A DNA stretch of 16,087 nucleotides from Verrucomicrobia bacterium 12-59-8 (GCA_002279765.1 NCCR01000161.1:1-16087); one strand, 5' to 3'. Shown: positions 1 to 7,810, numbered from the stretch's first letter. Numbers and translations are program-made. Notes: generated from the sequence alone by a model not told the origin.

Positions 1-348
1 AAGGCGGAAGGCCTCAGCTTCGAGATCGAGAAACAGCTCAAGGAATGGGAAGAAAAAGTCCCCGCCGACCAGCTCGCCCCGATCAAGGACAAGCTCACCT
101 CCCTGAAGTCCGCCGTCGAATCCGGTGACACCGACAAGATGAAGGCCCAGACCGAAGAACTCGAAAAACTCTTCGCCGCCGCTTATCAAGCCGCTGCCGC
201 CGCAGGCGCAACCGGAGCCCCCGGTGGCATGCCCGACATGAGCGGCATGGGTGGCGCAGCCCCTGAGGCTGGTCCTTCGGAAACGAAGTCCCAGGACAAG
301 GGCAAGGTCGTCGATGCTGACTTCGAAGTCGTCGATAAGGACAAGTAA
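1..348 (+). CDS. dnaK: Chaperone protein DnaK (Hsp70), C-terminal end only
   Basis: This is the last 115 codons of an Hsp70 chaperone; the gene begins before the window. Frame 1 is open from base 1 to a TAA at 346-348. The visible part is the helical lid of the substrate-binding domain, with the typical EKQLKEWEEKVP and LKSAVESGDTDKMKAQTEEL helices. It is followed by an Ala/Gly/Met-rich linker (GAPGGMPDMSGMGG) and the acidic tail VVDADFEVVDKDK, which matches the conserved DnaK C-terminus DAEFEEV. DnaK is a cytosolic ATP-dependent foldase that works with DnaJ and GrpE. groES and groEL follow about 3.1 kb downstream on the same strand, so this is a chaperone neighbourhood interrupted by unrelated genes. 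No terminator is visible after the stop, and the next gene starts only 23 bp later, so read-through is possible. Confidence 0.95.
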   Translation, partial: KAEGLSFEIEKQLKEWEEKVPADQLAPIKDKLTSLKSAVESGDTDKMKAQTEELEKLFAAAYQAAAAAGATGAPGGMPDMSGMGGAAPEAGPSETKSQDKGKVVDADFEVVDKDK

Positions 349-371
349 TCATCTCCTCTCAGAGCCTCATT

Positions 372-932
372 ATGTCGTCCGTGTCTTCCAATCCCCAGGA
401 TCAGCTTGCCGAGCTGGTCCTGGACTATGCTTGGAAGTCACTTGATAGAGCTACCGACTACTTTTCGAGAACCGAAAACAAAGCAAGCACGCAAGGAACA
501 TACATCGGAGTGACCCTTACAATCATGTTGGCTGGTGTAACCACAGTGTTTCCTGAAGGCAAGTGGAGTAACGGATTCGGCTGTGCTGCACAGATTTTGT
601 ATTTGTGCAGCGTAGTCGTGAATGCCATCGCACTGTTAATTTGTTATCGCGCCCTTTGGTTTAGACAAACTCTCGATATACCGCGCGTAGCAGACATGCA
701 GTCGTACATTAAAGGCATGGCAGGTCATCAATTTACTTCTACAGCCCTGTCTGATCAACTTAGCGACTACATAGCGCAGGCTCAAATTAGTTACACTGAT
801 GCTGCGCATTCAAAACAAAAAGACATCCGCTTAGTTGGTCTGTTTGCAGTGAGCGGTGTCATTGTTCTTCTTTTGGCGGGCGCTTTAAGCCTCATTCACT
901 CAACTCTTAGTTTCTATGTCAAAGCCGTCTAA
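372..932 (+). CDS. Unknown membrane protein with three predicted transmembrane helices
   Basis: This 186-residue protein belongs to no family I can name with certainty. A polar N-terminal helix (residues 10-40, including SLDRATDYFSRTENKAST) leads into a membrane hairpin at about 43-60 and 72-95. A soluble stretch of about 55 residues (100-150) follows, then a third hydrophobic helix at about 153-175 and a short tail. An amphipathic helix ending in a KA pair, two helices, a soluble middle and a last helix resemble the layout of small membrane effectors such as SLATT or Pycsar (DUF5706-like) proteins. That is an architectural analogy only; no cyclase or NTPase partner gene is beside it. The gene is visibly richer in A and T than dnaK or groEL, which suggests acquisition. 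It starts 23 bp after dnaK and its 3' end overlaps the next small gene by 17 bp. No Shine-Dalgarno is seen. Confidence 0.8.
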   Translation: MSSVSSNPQDQLAELVLDYAWKSLDRATDYFSRTENKASTQGTYIGVTLTIMLAGVTTVFPEGKWSNGFGCAAQILYLCSVVVNAIALLICYRALWFRQTLDIPRVADMQSYIKGMAGHQFTSTALSDQLSDYIAQAQISYTDAAHSKQKDIRLVGLFAVSGVIVLLLAGALSLIHSTLSFYVKAV

Positions 933-1086
933 TAATTCGGGATCGCAGTCACCGCCACCTCAACAGGCTAGCGGACAAAACACTCCGCCGCCAGCACGCC
1001 CGCAGCCGCCGGCTATGCAAATGCTAAATAATTCGTTTCAACGCCAGGGTCAGTCTCATCAAGTGATCACAGAAAAGCGTCGCTGA
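916..1086 (+). CDS. Pro/Gln-rich 56-residue microprotein, overlapping the membrane protein gene
   Basis: This short ORF starts with ATG inside the last codons of the membrane protein gene (17-bp overlap, other frame) and stops at TGA 1084-1086. The product begins MSKPSNNSGSQSPPPQQASG, continues with QNTPPPARPQPPA, and ends in a basic QVITEKRR tail. It is dominated by Pro, Gln, Ser and Asn and is probably disordered. There is no signal peptide or hydrophobic helix. The overlap suggests translational coupling, so the two proteins may act together, for instance as a membrane protein and a soluble regulator or adaptor. That role is inference. The stop lies only 4 bp before the ATG of the truncated copy at 1091, so the packing is operon-like. 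The alternative is a chance ORF, but the overlap, the intact frame and the consistent composition favour a gene. Confidence 0.5.
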   Translation: MSKPSNNSGSQSPPPQQASGQNTPPPARPQPPAMQMLNNSFQRQGQSHQVITEKRR

Positions 1087-1090
1087 TACA

Positions 1091-1324
1091 ATGAGTCTCG
1101 AAGCCCTCAAAGAACTGTCCGCGCTCGATGGAGAGGTAAAACGCCTCCTCCAGCGAGGCGAGGGGCTGTCGCCGGTTCGCGGCTGCTTCTCGCGCCCCTC
1201 CAGGGCGCTGCCTTTTTCCACGATGGGAAATCGCGTGGGTCCGGTGGTTGCACCACGGGCTAATATCTCTCGTGCCTCCGGCACGCATTCTCAGACGCTC
1301 AATCCGGTTCCTGCCTCCGTTTAA
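1091..1324 (+). pseudogene. Truncated copy of the 5' end of the 2144-2728 gene, fused to a repeat element
   Basis: The first 15 residues, MSLEALKELSALDGE, are identical to the start of the complete protein encoded at 2144. Similarity fades after about 22 codons. Within those 15 identical codons eight differ at the DNA level and every change is synonymous, so the copies diverged over a long time while the peptide was conserved. From about 1152 the frame runs into a hairpin-rich element, and the remaining residues (RGEGLSPVRGCF and on) look like translated repeat. The 77-residue product is therefore probably not functional as a whole. It most likely records an old tandem duplication in which one copy was cut by the repeat. 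A short functional N-terminal peptide cannot be excluded. Confidence 0.6.
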
Positions 1325-1325
1325 C
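1152..1325. repeat. Hairpin-rich intergenic repeat-like element
   Basis: Three short perfect inverted repeats follow one another. GCGCCC (1192-1197) pairs with GGGCGC (1203-1208). GTGGT (1244-1248) pairs with ACCAC (1252-1256). CGTGCC (1271-1276) pairs with GGCACG (1280-1285). The text around them (GGTCCGGTGGTTGCACCAC, then GTGCCTCCGGCAC) resembles dispersed REP-like elements that I remember from verrucomicrobial and planctomycete intergenic regions; that resemblance is from memory and unverified. The element interrupts the truncated copy at 1091 and adds spurious upstream codons to the toxin frame. The outer limits are estimates. Confidence 0.45.
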
Positions 1326-1331
1326 ACTCTC

Positions 1332-1811
1332 ATGCCTGAGTCCGTCTATATCGAAACCACCATTCCCAGCCTGCTCGGGGCGTTTCCCTCGCGCCGACGG
1401 GAAGAGGCGGTGCGTCAGCAGGCGACGCAGAGCTGGTGGGTGAGCCACCGGCAGAGCTACGAGCTGTTCACCTCTGATGTTGTGTTGGAGGAATGCTCTG
1501 TGGGTGATTCCGCGATGGTCGCCGAGCGCCGACGGATCATGGAAGACATCGCCGTGCTGGAGAGCAATGAAGAAGTCGAGCAGCTAACCGCAGCCTTCAT
1601 GGCTTGCGGCGCATTGCCTCCCGCTGCCGACCGTGACGCGGCGCACATTGCCTTCGCCACGGTGCATGAGATCGACTATCTCCTGACTTGGAACTGCAAA
1701 CACATCGCCAATCCTCACATCCAGAAGACGCTGCGCCGGGTGGCGCAGAAGTTCGGCCTGGAACTGCCCGCCATTTGCACGCCCCTCATCCTACTCGAAG
1801 CCGATGACTGA
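1332..1811 (+). CDS. PIN-domain ribonuclease toxin, VapC-like
   Basis: This 159-residue protein matches the PIN-fold toxin group that begins VYIETTIPS. PIN toxins are metal-dependent RNases that cleave tRNA or rRNA until a bound antitoxin blocks them. Visible elements are the first acidic site in VYIETT (Glu8, replacing the more usual Asp), VVLEEC (Glu53/Glu54), the third acidic site in AADRDAAHIAFA (Asp100/Asp102), and the family signature YLLTWNCKHIAN near residue 117. I chose ATG 1332 because the frame upstream to 1248 reads through the repeat element and is not protein-like. The gene overlaps the next small gene by 8 bp, giving a toxin-first order that is the reverse of classic vapBC. Loss of a metal ligand is not apparent, so it could be active. 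Confidence 0.85.
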   Translation: MPESVYIETTIPSLLGAFPSRRREEAVRQQATQSWWVSHRQSYELFTSDVVLEECSVGDSAMVAERRRIMEDIAVLESNEEVEQLTAAFMACGALPPAADRDAAHIAFATVHEIDYLLTWNCKHIANPHIQKTLRRVAQKFGLELPAICTPLILLEADD

Positions 1812-2019
1812 AGAAAGCAACACCCATGGCCCACGTGACCATACTCCGCTCGATCTCCATGACGGCCCCATACTTGCCGGTGTGCGCCGCGTGAAGGAGG
1901 AGCTTTCCAATGGCTACGGACACGATGTGCGCCGCCTTTTTGACCATCTACGCACACTCCAGACGACCTCTGGTCGCCGTTACGTTGATCATCGCACTCA
2001 TAAGCACGCAGCAGCGTGA
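1804..2019 (+). CDS. Putative antitoxin partner of the PIN toxin
   Basis: This 71-residue protein is translated from an ATG overlapping the toxin stop by 8 bp, so the pair is probably co-translated. The core reads DGPILAGVRRVKEELSNGYGHD, then VRRLFDHLRTLQTTSGRRYV. This resembles the small proteins that sit beside VYIETTIPS-type PIN toxins, with a pattern of D-P/G-I-x-x-V-R-x-x-(K/R)-E-E, Y-x-x-D, and a basic end. It lacks a recognisable AbrB, ribbon-helix-helix or Phd DNA-binding domain. It may therefore act mainly as a toxin-binding helix, or bind DNA in an undescribed way. The tail DHRTHKHAAA is basic and probably disordered. The antitoxin role is inferred from position, size and remembered family pattern. 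Confidence 0.65.
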   Translation: MTEESNTHGPRDHTPLDLHDGPILAGVRRVKEELSNGYGHDVRRLFDHLRTLQTTSGRRYVDHRTHKHAAA

Positions 2020-2047
2020 TTTTCCCCGTGACCGCCACTCTCCAGTC

Positions 2048-2097
2048 GTTGCCATCCAGGCAACTGCAGTCCCGCCCCAGAGCGCCGCAACGCGGCG
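2048..2097. repeat. Two-hairpin REP-like element
   Basis: Two perfect hairpins lie side by side in the gap between the antitoxin-like gene and the gene at 2144. GTTGCC (2048-2053) pairs with GGCAAC (2059-2064) around the loop ATCCA. CGCCGC (2083-2088) pairs with GCGGCG (2092-2097) around the loop AAC. Between them is an ACTGCAGT palindrome (2063-2070). There is no T-tract, so this is not a normal intrinsic terminator. Paired GC hairpins of this size are typical of REP/BIME elements. Confidence 0.4.
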
Positions 2098-2143
2098 TCC
2101 TGGAAGGACGTGAGACAACCTCCACCCTCATCCCTCAACCACG

Positions 2144-2728
2144 ATGAGTCTAGAGGCGCTCAAGGAACTATCTGCACTCGATGGGGAGGCCAAGGGCCTC
2201 CTCGCGAAGCATGATGAGCTTCTGCTGAAGATGCGCCGCAGTTTCCTCAACAAGATCGTGGAATGCTTCACCGGGCTGACCGAGGCCGAGGGCTTCCGCA
2301 CCACGCGTGATCCCATGGGCGCCACCGCCCGTCTATCTGACACGGAACTGATGATCAGTTGTACGGACCCCTCCCACACGCTGGTGGATTCCCAGGCGAA
2401 GTATTCTGTGACCTGCTCGCTGGCGCAGAACAAGGCCTACGGCATCCTGCTGTGCCGCCAACCGCTGGTGCAGTTCACCAATCAAAGCGCCGATACGAAC
2501 GACCAGATCACGAACAAGAAGCTGGAGATCGAGTATCTCCAATCGCTGATTGAAAACCACGGCGGAGATCAGTGGTTCGTCATGGGCCGCATGGAAAATA
2601 CCTCCGACCTGCGCGGCATGACCGGCGTGCTGGGTGCGCCGTATGAGTCCTTCTCATCCTTCGACCAAGCCGTGAAAACAGCGCTGCGTGAAATCTCCAA
2701 CGCCGCCGTAGCCCCCCGCGCATCATGA
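2144..2728 (+). CDS. Conserved-looking protein of unknown function
   Basis: I do not recognise this 194-residue protein. It has no signal peptide or membrane helix and should be cytosolic. Residues 1-35 (MSLEALKELSALDGEAKGLL and on) form a charged, probably coiled-coil helix. The body is mixed alpha/beta with DPMGATARLSDTELMISC, YSVTCSLAQNKAYGILLCRQP, a second helical stretch (NDQITNKKLEIEYLQSLIEN), and a C-terminal part with GGDQWFVMGRME. It ends with a 4-bp ATGA overlap into the lipoprotein gene at 2725, so the two form a coupled pair. A truncated relative of its 5' end lies at 1091, indicating a past duplication. The start is supported by that shared N-terminus. No Shine-Dalgarno is seen. 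Confidence 0.8.
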   Translation: MSLEALKELSALDGEAKGLLAKHDELLLKMRRSFLNKIVECFTGLTEAEGFRTTRDPMGATARLSDTELMISCTDPSHTLVDSQAKYSVTCSLAQNKAYGILLCRQPLVQFTNQSADTNDQITNKKLEIEYLQSLIENHGGDQWFVMGRMENTSDLRGMTGVLGAPYESFSSFDQAVKTALREISNAAVAPRAS

Positions 2729-3333
2729 AGACGAACCCACTTCTCATCATGACGGCGCTGGCACTCGCCTCCTGCGGCAAAGCGCCCGAGGCTGCCAAGA
2801 CCACGGCAGCACCGAAATCAGCAGCCGTTCCTGATGCACGCATCGAAGCGGAAATCTCCAGCGCGCTGACTCCTGCGCCTAAACCGACTGTTTCCGCCGC
2901 AGACGAGGCTTTGAAGAGCGAAGCCGATAGCATCATCGCGCAGTATCCCGGCAAAACCGCCACCGAGCTGCTGAACACGCCTGAAGTGAAGGACAAGCTG
3001 ATCGTGGCGATGAAGAAACTCAGCGCGGATCCCGTCCTGCTGAAGCGCGTGAACTCCACCGTGGACCTGGCTGCGCAAATCAAAGGCCTTGAGGGTGCCG
3101 CGAAGCTTGACCTGGACATGAAAGGCTACGATCAAGAGCGTACCTCACGCATGCTGCAGTCCGTGCTCTCCGAAGAGCCGCAGCGCATCGTGGACTTCCT
3201 CGTCAGTGAAATCGGCGAAGCGGCCCCTGATCTCAGCTATGGCGGACTTGACCGTGCGCCGAATGGCGTGGCCATCGTCCCGAACACTCTTCCCGCGCCA
3301 GCCACTGCGGCACCGCCCACCGACCCCGAATGA
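2725..3333 (+). CDS. Lipoprotein of unknown function
   Basis: This 202-residue protein has a lipoprotein signal: MKT, then a hydrophobic stretch, then the lipobox LASC with Cys17. It should be cut by signal peptidase II and anchored in the inner or outer membrane. After the Cys comes a low-complexity Ala/Pro/Lys linker (to about residue 60). A helical region follows ([52 protein letters not shown]), then a Pro/Ala-rich tail. No enzyme motif is visible. The gene overlaps the upstream unknown gene by 4 bp, which suggests joint expression. groES begins 112 bp after its stop, beyond a nested hairpin. Confidence 0.8.
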   Translation: MKTNPLLIMTALALASCGKAPEAAKTTAAPKSAAVPDARIEAEISSALTPAPKPTVSAADEALKSEADSIIAQYPGKTATELLNTPEVKDKLIVAMKKLSADPVLLKRVNSTVDLAAQIKGLEGAAKLDLDMKGYDQERTSRMLQSVLSEEPQRIVDFLVSEIGEAAPDLSYGGLDRAPNGVAIVPNTLPAPATAAPPTDPE

Positions 3334-3339
3334 ATTTCC

Positions 3340-3384
3340 GCCCGGCCAGCCGGCACACCCAACCCGTGTGACAGCAGGCCGGGC
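3340..3384 (+). promoter_or_regulatory. Nested stem-loop in the groES leader/intergenic region
   Basis: GCCCGGCC (3340-3347) is perfectly inverted as GGCCGGGC (3377-3384). Inside it CACAC (3354-3358) pairs with GTGTG (3366-3370) around a 7-base loop. Two equal 6-base unpaired sides (AGCCGG and ACAGCA) separate the two stems. It starts 7 bp after the lipoprotein stop and ends 61 bp before groES. There is no U-tract, so it is a weak candidate terminator. It could be a 5' leader structure or an mRNA-stability element. No CIRCE (TTAGCACTC-N9-GAGTGCTAA) operator is visible nearby. Confidence 0.45.
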
Positions 3385-3445
3385 AGACAACCCGAACCAA
3401 ACCGAACTAGAACCAGAAACCCTCAAAGCACAAACCAGACCAACT

Positions 3446-3742
3446 ATGGCCACCTCCATCACACCCCTCGGACGCCGCGTCCTCGTCAAGCGTTCCACCA
3501 GCGAAGAAAAGACTGCCGGCGGCATCTTCCTTCCTGACACTGCCAAAGAAAAGCCACAGGAAGCTGAAGTGCTCGCACTCGGCACCGGCAAGGACGACGA
3601 AGGCAAAGACGTGTCCACCCTCTTCACCGTGAAGAAGGGCGACAAAGTCCTCATCTCCAAGTACGGCGGCACAGAAGTGAAGCTCGACGGCGAAGACGTC
3701 CTCATCATCAACGAGACCGACATCCTCGGCATCATTGGCTAA
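3446..3742 (+). CDS. groES: Co-chaperonin GroES (Hsp10)
   Basis: This 98-residue protein has the usual GroES length. GroES forms the heptameric lid that closes the GroEL chamber in the cytosol. The sequence shows the start [11 protein letters not shown], the mobile loop [18 protein letters not shown] that binds the GroEL apical domain, the [10 protein letters not shown] strand, the [21 protein letters not shown] barrel core, and the end [13 protein letters not shown] 3446 is chosen because the protein aligns from MATSITPLG; the upstream extension in frame to 3206 is not GroES-like. groEL follows after 46 bp, so the two form the expected operon. No Shine-Dalgarno precedes the start (CAGACCAACTATG). 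Confidence 0.97.
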   Translation: MATSITPLGRRVLVKRSTSEEKTAGGIFLPDTAKEKPQEAEVLALGTGKDDEGKDVSTLFTVKKGDKVLISKYGGTEVKLDGEDVLIINETDILGIIG

Positions 3743-3782
3743 TCCCCCCCTCAAACCCCACACCTCAACTCACACTACTTAA

Positions 3783-5324
<1,542 letters not shown>

Positions 5325-5410
5325 TCGTAAGCGGGGCATTCCTGTCCCGTCCCCAATTTGACCGCTGCGTGACCCAACCCCCGCAGCGAATCAAAACCCA
5401 AAACCCCACG

Positions 5411-5444
5411 CGGCCCGGAAGTGATTCCGGGCCGTTTCTTTTTT
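5411..5444 (+). terminator. Rho-independent terminator of groESL
   Basis: A perfect 10-bp GC-rich stem, CGGCCCGGAA (5411-5420) with TTCCGGGCCG (5425-5434), encloses a GTGA loop. The T-rich run TTTCTTTTTT (5435-5444) follows immediately. It lies 86 bp after the groEL stop and should end the groES-groEL transcript. Confidence 0.93.
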
Positions 5445-5466
5445 GTACACGTCTGGGGCAGGAATG

Positions 5467-5490
5467 GCGTTATGCGAAACTGATTTCCGG
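5467..5490 (+). repeat. 24-bp dispersed repeat, copy 1
   Basis: This 24-bp stretch, with the core TGCGAAACTGATTTCCGG (5473-5490), recurs at 14381-14404 with a single mismatch at its sixth base. Neither copy lies in a credible gene. The flanks are only weakly alike (TGGAG occurs about 10-13 bp downstream in both). It may be the conserved edge of a dispersed element. Confidence 0.6.
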
Positions 5491-5693
5491 AGAGCGACTC
5501 TGGAGCCACTCGACTGTGAGCTGAGGACAGCCCCTCCCCACCTGCGCTGTTTGGTCCTTCCCCTGCTAAAAGGAATAGAAAAAATCGATGTGTTCTTTCC
5601 TAAACATCCATTTACAGTGCAGCCAAAGTTAAAAATTTAAGGGGCAATAATGCCAATATTTTGAAATTCCATGAGATTGAGAGTGAAGAAGGC

Positions 5694-5722
5694 TTGATTG
5701 TTTATGGAAATTTTAATAGATT
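5694..5722 (+). promoter_or_regulatory. Weak sigma70-like promoter candidate
   Basis: TTGATT (5694-5699) and TAGATT (5717-5722) are 17 bp apart in an AT-rich stretch. The expected start site lies only a few bases before the ATG at 5732, so the transcript would be almost leaderless. The match is weak and the call rests mainly on position and AT content. Confidence 0.25.
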
Positions 5723-5731
5723 TGCCGCCGC

Positions 5732-6184
5732 ATGAGCTTCCCATTTCCCAACGCTACTCTGCCGCCCCCCGGTCTGCCTGCTCGCTCTGGGGATCTCTTT
5801 ACCCATGAGCTAGCCGCTCTGGTGCAGGACATTCAGCGCACCCGGGAGTGGTTTAACACCCAGCTCGATGCCCAGCTCGCCAGCCTGCATCAGCTTTGTG
5901 CTGCCACGCAGGCCGATGAGTCAAAACGCACTCTTTCGATGGCAACGCTCTTCGAAGCCCCGCATCCAGTGACGCAGGCACCTGCGGAGCAACCCGCCCC
6001 CGCAGTAATCCCACCTCTGGCAGCCGCGAAGACCGTTTCGACCGTGCATCAGGCGATCGTCCTGCCACCGACGTTGACGGCGGCTCTCGATCCGCAGCTC
6101 GAACAAGCGACGCTGCATGAACTGAACAACGCCCTGACACGTGCGTTTTCAGAAATCTCCGCCCGGGGCGGAATGATCAGCTGA
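5732..6184 (+). CDS. Small protein of unknown function
   Basis: I do not recognise this 150-residue protein. The N-terminal third (LFTHELAALVQDIQRTREWF, then NTQLDAQLASLHQL) looks like an amphipathic helix with coiled-coil character. The middle (about 75-105) is a Pro/Ala-rich linker. The C-terminal third (LDPQLEQATLHELNNALTRA) is a second helix, ending in SEISARGGMIS. No signal peptide or membrane helix is present, so it is probably cytosolic and may self-associate. The oxidoreductase gene begins 76 bp downstream; no functional link is evident. A reverse-strand frame overlaps it but has no protein-like character. Confidence 0.65.
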   Translation: MSFPFPNATLPPPGLPARSGDLFTHELAALVQDIQRTREWFNTQLDAQLASLHQLCAATQADESKRTLSMATLFEAPHPVTQAPAEQPAPAVIPPLAAAKTVSTVHQAIVLPPTLTAALDPQLEQATLHELNNALTRAFSEISARGGMIS

Positions 6185-6260
6185 ATTCTGCCGCACAGCG
6201 TCATCTGAGACGATTCTTCGGCAAGCTCCGGTGCTCCGCTGACGTACAAGAGTGTTCCTC

Positions 6261-7766
6261 ATGAACACCATCACCGACCCTGCCTCCGCGTCACGGCGCG
6301 AATTTCTCAAAACCACTACGAAGACCGCCGCCGGACTGTCCGTGCTCTCCGGCATCAGCCTTCCCTATGTTCATGCCGCCGGCAGTGATGAAATCCGCAC
6401 GGCTTTGATCGGCTGCGGTGGCCGTGGCACGGGTGCTGCGAGCAATGCCATGGGCATCCAGAAGCGTGTGACCCGCCTCGTGGCGATGGCGGACGTTTCC
6501 GAGAAACGTCTCAAGGGCAGCTTTGAAGCGCTGAGCACCAAGCACCCTGACCGCATGTCCGTGTCTGAAGACGCAAAGTTCATCGGCTTCGACGCCTACA
6601 AAAACGCCATCGACTCACTGCGCAAAGGAGACGTGGCTATCTTCACCACACCCGTGGCTTTCCGCTGGGTGCATTTCAAGTACGCCATCGAGAAAGGCGT
6701 GAACATCTTCATGGAAAAGCCGATCTGCACCGACGGCCCGACCGCACGCCGTCTGCTGGCGCTGAACGAAGAGGCCAAGAAAAAGAATCTCAAAGTCGGT
6801 GTCGGTCTCATGTGCCGCCACTGCCGCGTCCGTGGCGAACTCTTCAACCGCATCCAGGATGGCGAGATCGGCGATCTGCTCCTCATGCGCGCCTACCGCA
6901 TGCAAGGCCCTGTGGGTTCCGCCTTCACCCTGCCGCGTGATCCTAAAGTGGACCCGAGCGAACTGGCATGGCAGATCCAGCGCTTCCACAGCTTCCTCTG
7001 GGCCAGCGGCGGCGGCTTCAGCGACTTCAACATCCACAACATCGACGAAGCCTGCTGGATGAAGAACGACTGGCCGGTCGAAGTGCAGGCCAGCGGCGGC
7101 CGCAGCGACCGTGGCGACTACATTGATCAGAACTTCGACCACTACAGCTGCGAGTACACCTTCAAGGACGGTGCCAAGCTCTACCTCGAAGGCCGCACCG
7201 CCATCGGCACGCACAACCAGTTTGCCACGCAGGTGCATGGCACGAAGGGCAGCGCGATCGTCTCCACCGCCGGTCACTTCCCCTCCAAGGCGATGACCTT
7301 CAACAGCCAAAAGATGCAGCGTTCGAACATCATCTGGCGCGGCAAGCAGCCGGAGCCAAATCCGTACGACCTTGAGTGGCAGGATCTCATCGACGCCATC
7401 ATTGCCGACAAGCCCTACAACGAAGTGGAGCGCGGCATCAAATCCAGCGTGACCACCGCTATGGGCCGTGCCGCCGCGCACACCGGCCAGGTCATCCGCT
7501 ACGATGACTACATCAACAGCCCCTTCGAGTTCGCTCCAGGTGTGGACAAGCTCACCCTCGACGGTCCTGCACCGCTCATCGCCGATGCGAACGGCAAGTA
7601 CCCAGTGCCACAGCCTGGTATCCTCAAAGACCGCGAGTACGCCATGGAGCCGCAGGCCAATCCCTTCCCGCTCATCCCCATGCCTCCCGCACCCGCCGAG
7701 GAGCCGCTGTCTCCGCCAGAACGGCCCAAAGCCGCTGCGAAGAAGAAAGAGAAGGCCAAGGTCTGA
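6261..7766 (+). CDS. Tat-exported Gfo/Idh/MocA-family oxidoreductase
   Basis: This 501-residue NAD(P)-dependent dehydrogenase is of the family that oxidises or epimerises sugars and cyclitols. The Tat signal SRREFLKTTTKTAAG (from residue 11) and a hydrophobic stretch ending near HAAGSDE predict folded export to the periplasm. The Rossmann fold starts at IRTALIGCGGRGTG (Gly51-Gly56). The family motif MEKPICTDG gives EKP at 152-154, and DFNIHNIDEACW near 255-266 carries the usual catalytic-site His. The C-terminal part is the substrate-binding beta sheet, ending in a Pro/Lys-rich tail (AKKKEKAKV). I prefer ATG 6261 over GTG 6252 because the Tat n-region is normal from it. Many paralogues are typical of Verrucomicrobiota and Planctomycetota, so the substrate cannot be named. 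A strong terminator follows. Confidence 0.92.
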   Translation: MNTITDPASASRREFLKTTTKTAAGLSVLSGISLPYVHAAGSDEIRTALIGCGGRGTGAASNAMGIQKRVTRLVAMADVSEKRLKGSFEALSTKHPDRMSVSEDAKFIGFDAYKNAIDSLRKGDVAIFTTPVAFRWVHFKYAIEKGVNIFMEKPICTDGPTARRLLALNEEAKKKNLKVGVGLMCRHCRVRGELFNRIQDGEIGDLLLMRAYRMQGPVGSAFTLPRDPKVDPSELAWQIQRFHSFLWASGGGFSDFNIHNIDEACWMKNDWPVEVQASGGRSDRGDYIDQNFDHYSCEYTFKDGAKLYLEGRTAIGTHNQFATQVHGTKGSAIVSTAGHFPSKAMTFNSQKMQRSNIIWRGKQPEPNPYDLEWQDLIDAIIADKPYNEVERGIKSSVTTAMGRAAAHTGQVIRYDDYINSPFEFAPGVDKLTLDGPAPLIADANGKYPVPQPGILKDREYAMEPQANPFPLIPMPPAPAEEPLSPPERPKAAAKKKEKAKV

Positions 7767-7810
7767 CGCTGCAATCGCAGCACCGGCTGCCTGATTCTTG
7801 TTAAAATCCT

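Larger units (their letters stand above)
5445..5731. other. Gene-free, AT-rich intergenic stretch after groESL
   Basis: No convincing gene lies between the groESL terminator and the ORF at 5732. An open frame from a TTG at 5443 to 5640 has no protein-like features. The first part carries one copy of a 24-bp repeat (5467-5490). From about 5570 the DNA becomes strongly AT-rich (TTAAAAATTTAAGGGGCAATAA, 5628 onward), as expected of a promoter region or of foreign DNA. Confidence 0.6.

Noticed and set aside
3741..3755. 15-bp string AATCCCCCCCTCAAA repeated at 13608-13622
   Set aside because: It is mostly a C-run of low complexity; the flanks differ, so chance or convergent composition is likely.
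5443..5640. 65-codon + strand frame starting with TTG after the groESL terminator
   Set aside because: The start lies inside the terminator T-tract, the product has no features, and it covers the 24-bp repeat.
6615..7481. 288-codon open frame on the - strand opposite the Gfo/Idh/MocA gene
   Set aside because: It is an antisense shadow of a clear oxidoreductase and is rich in Val/Ala/Asp with no motif.
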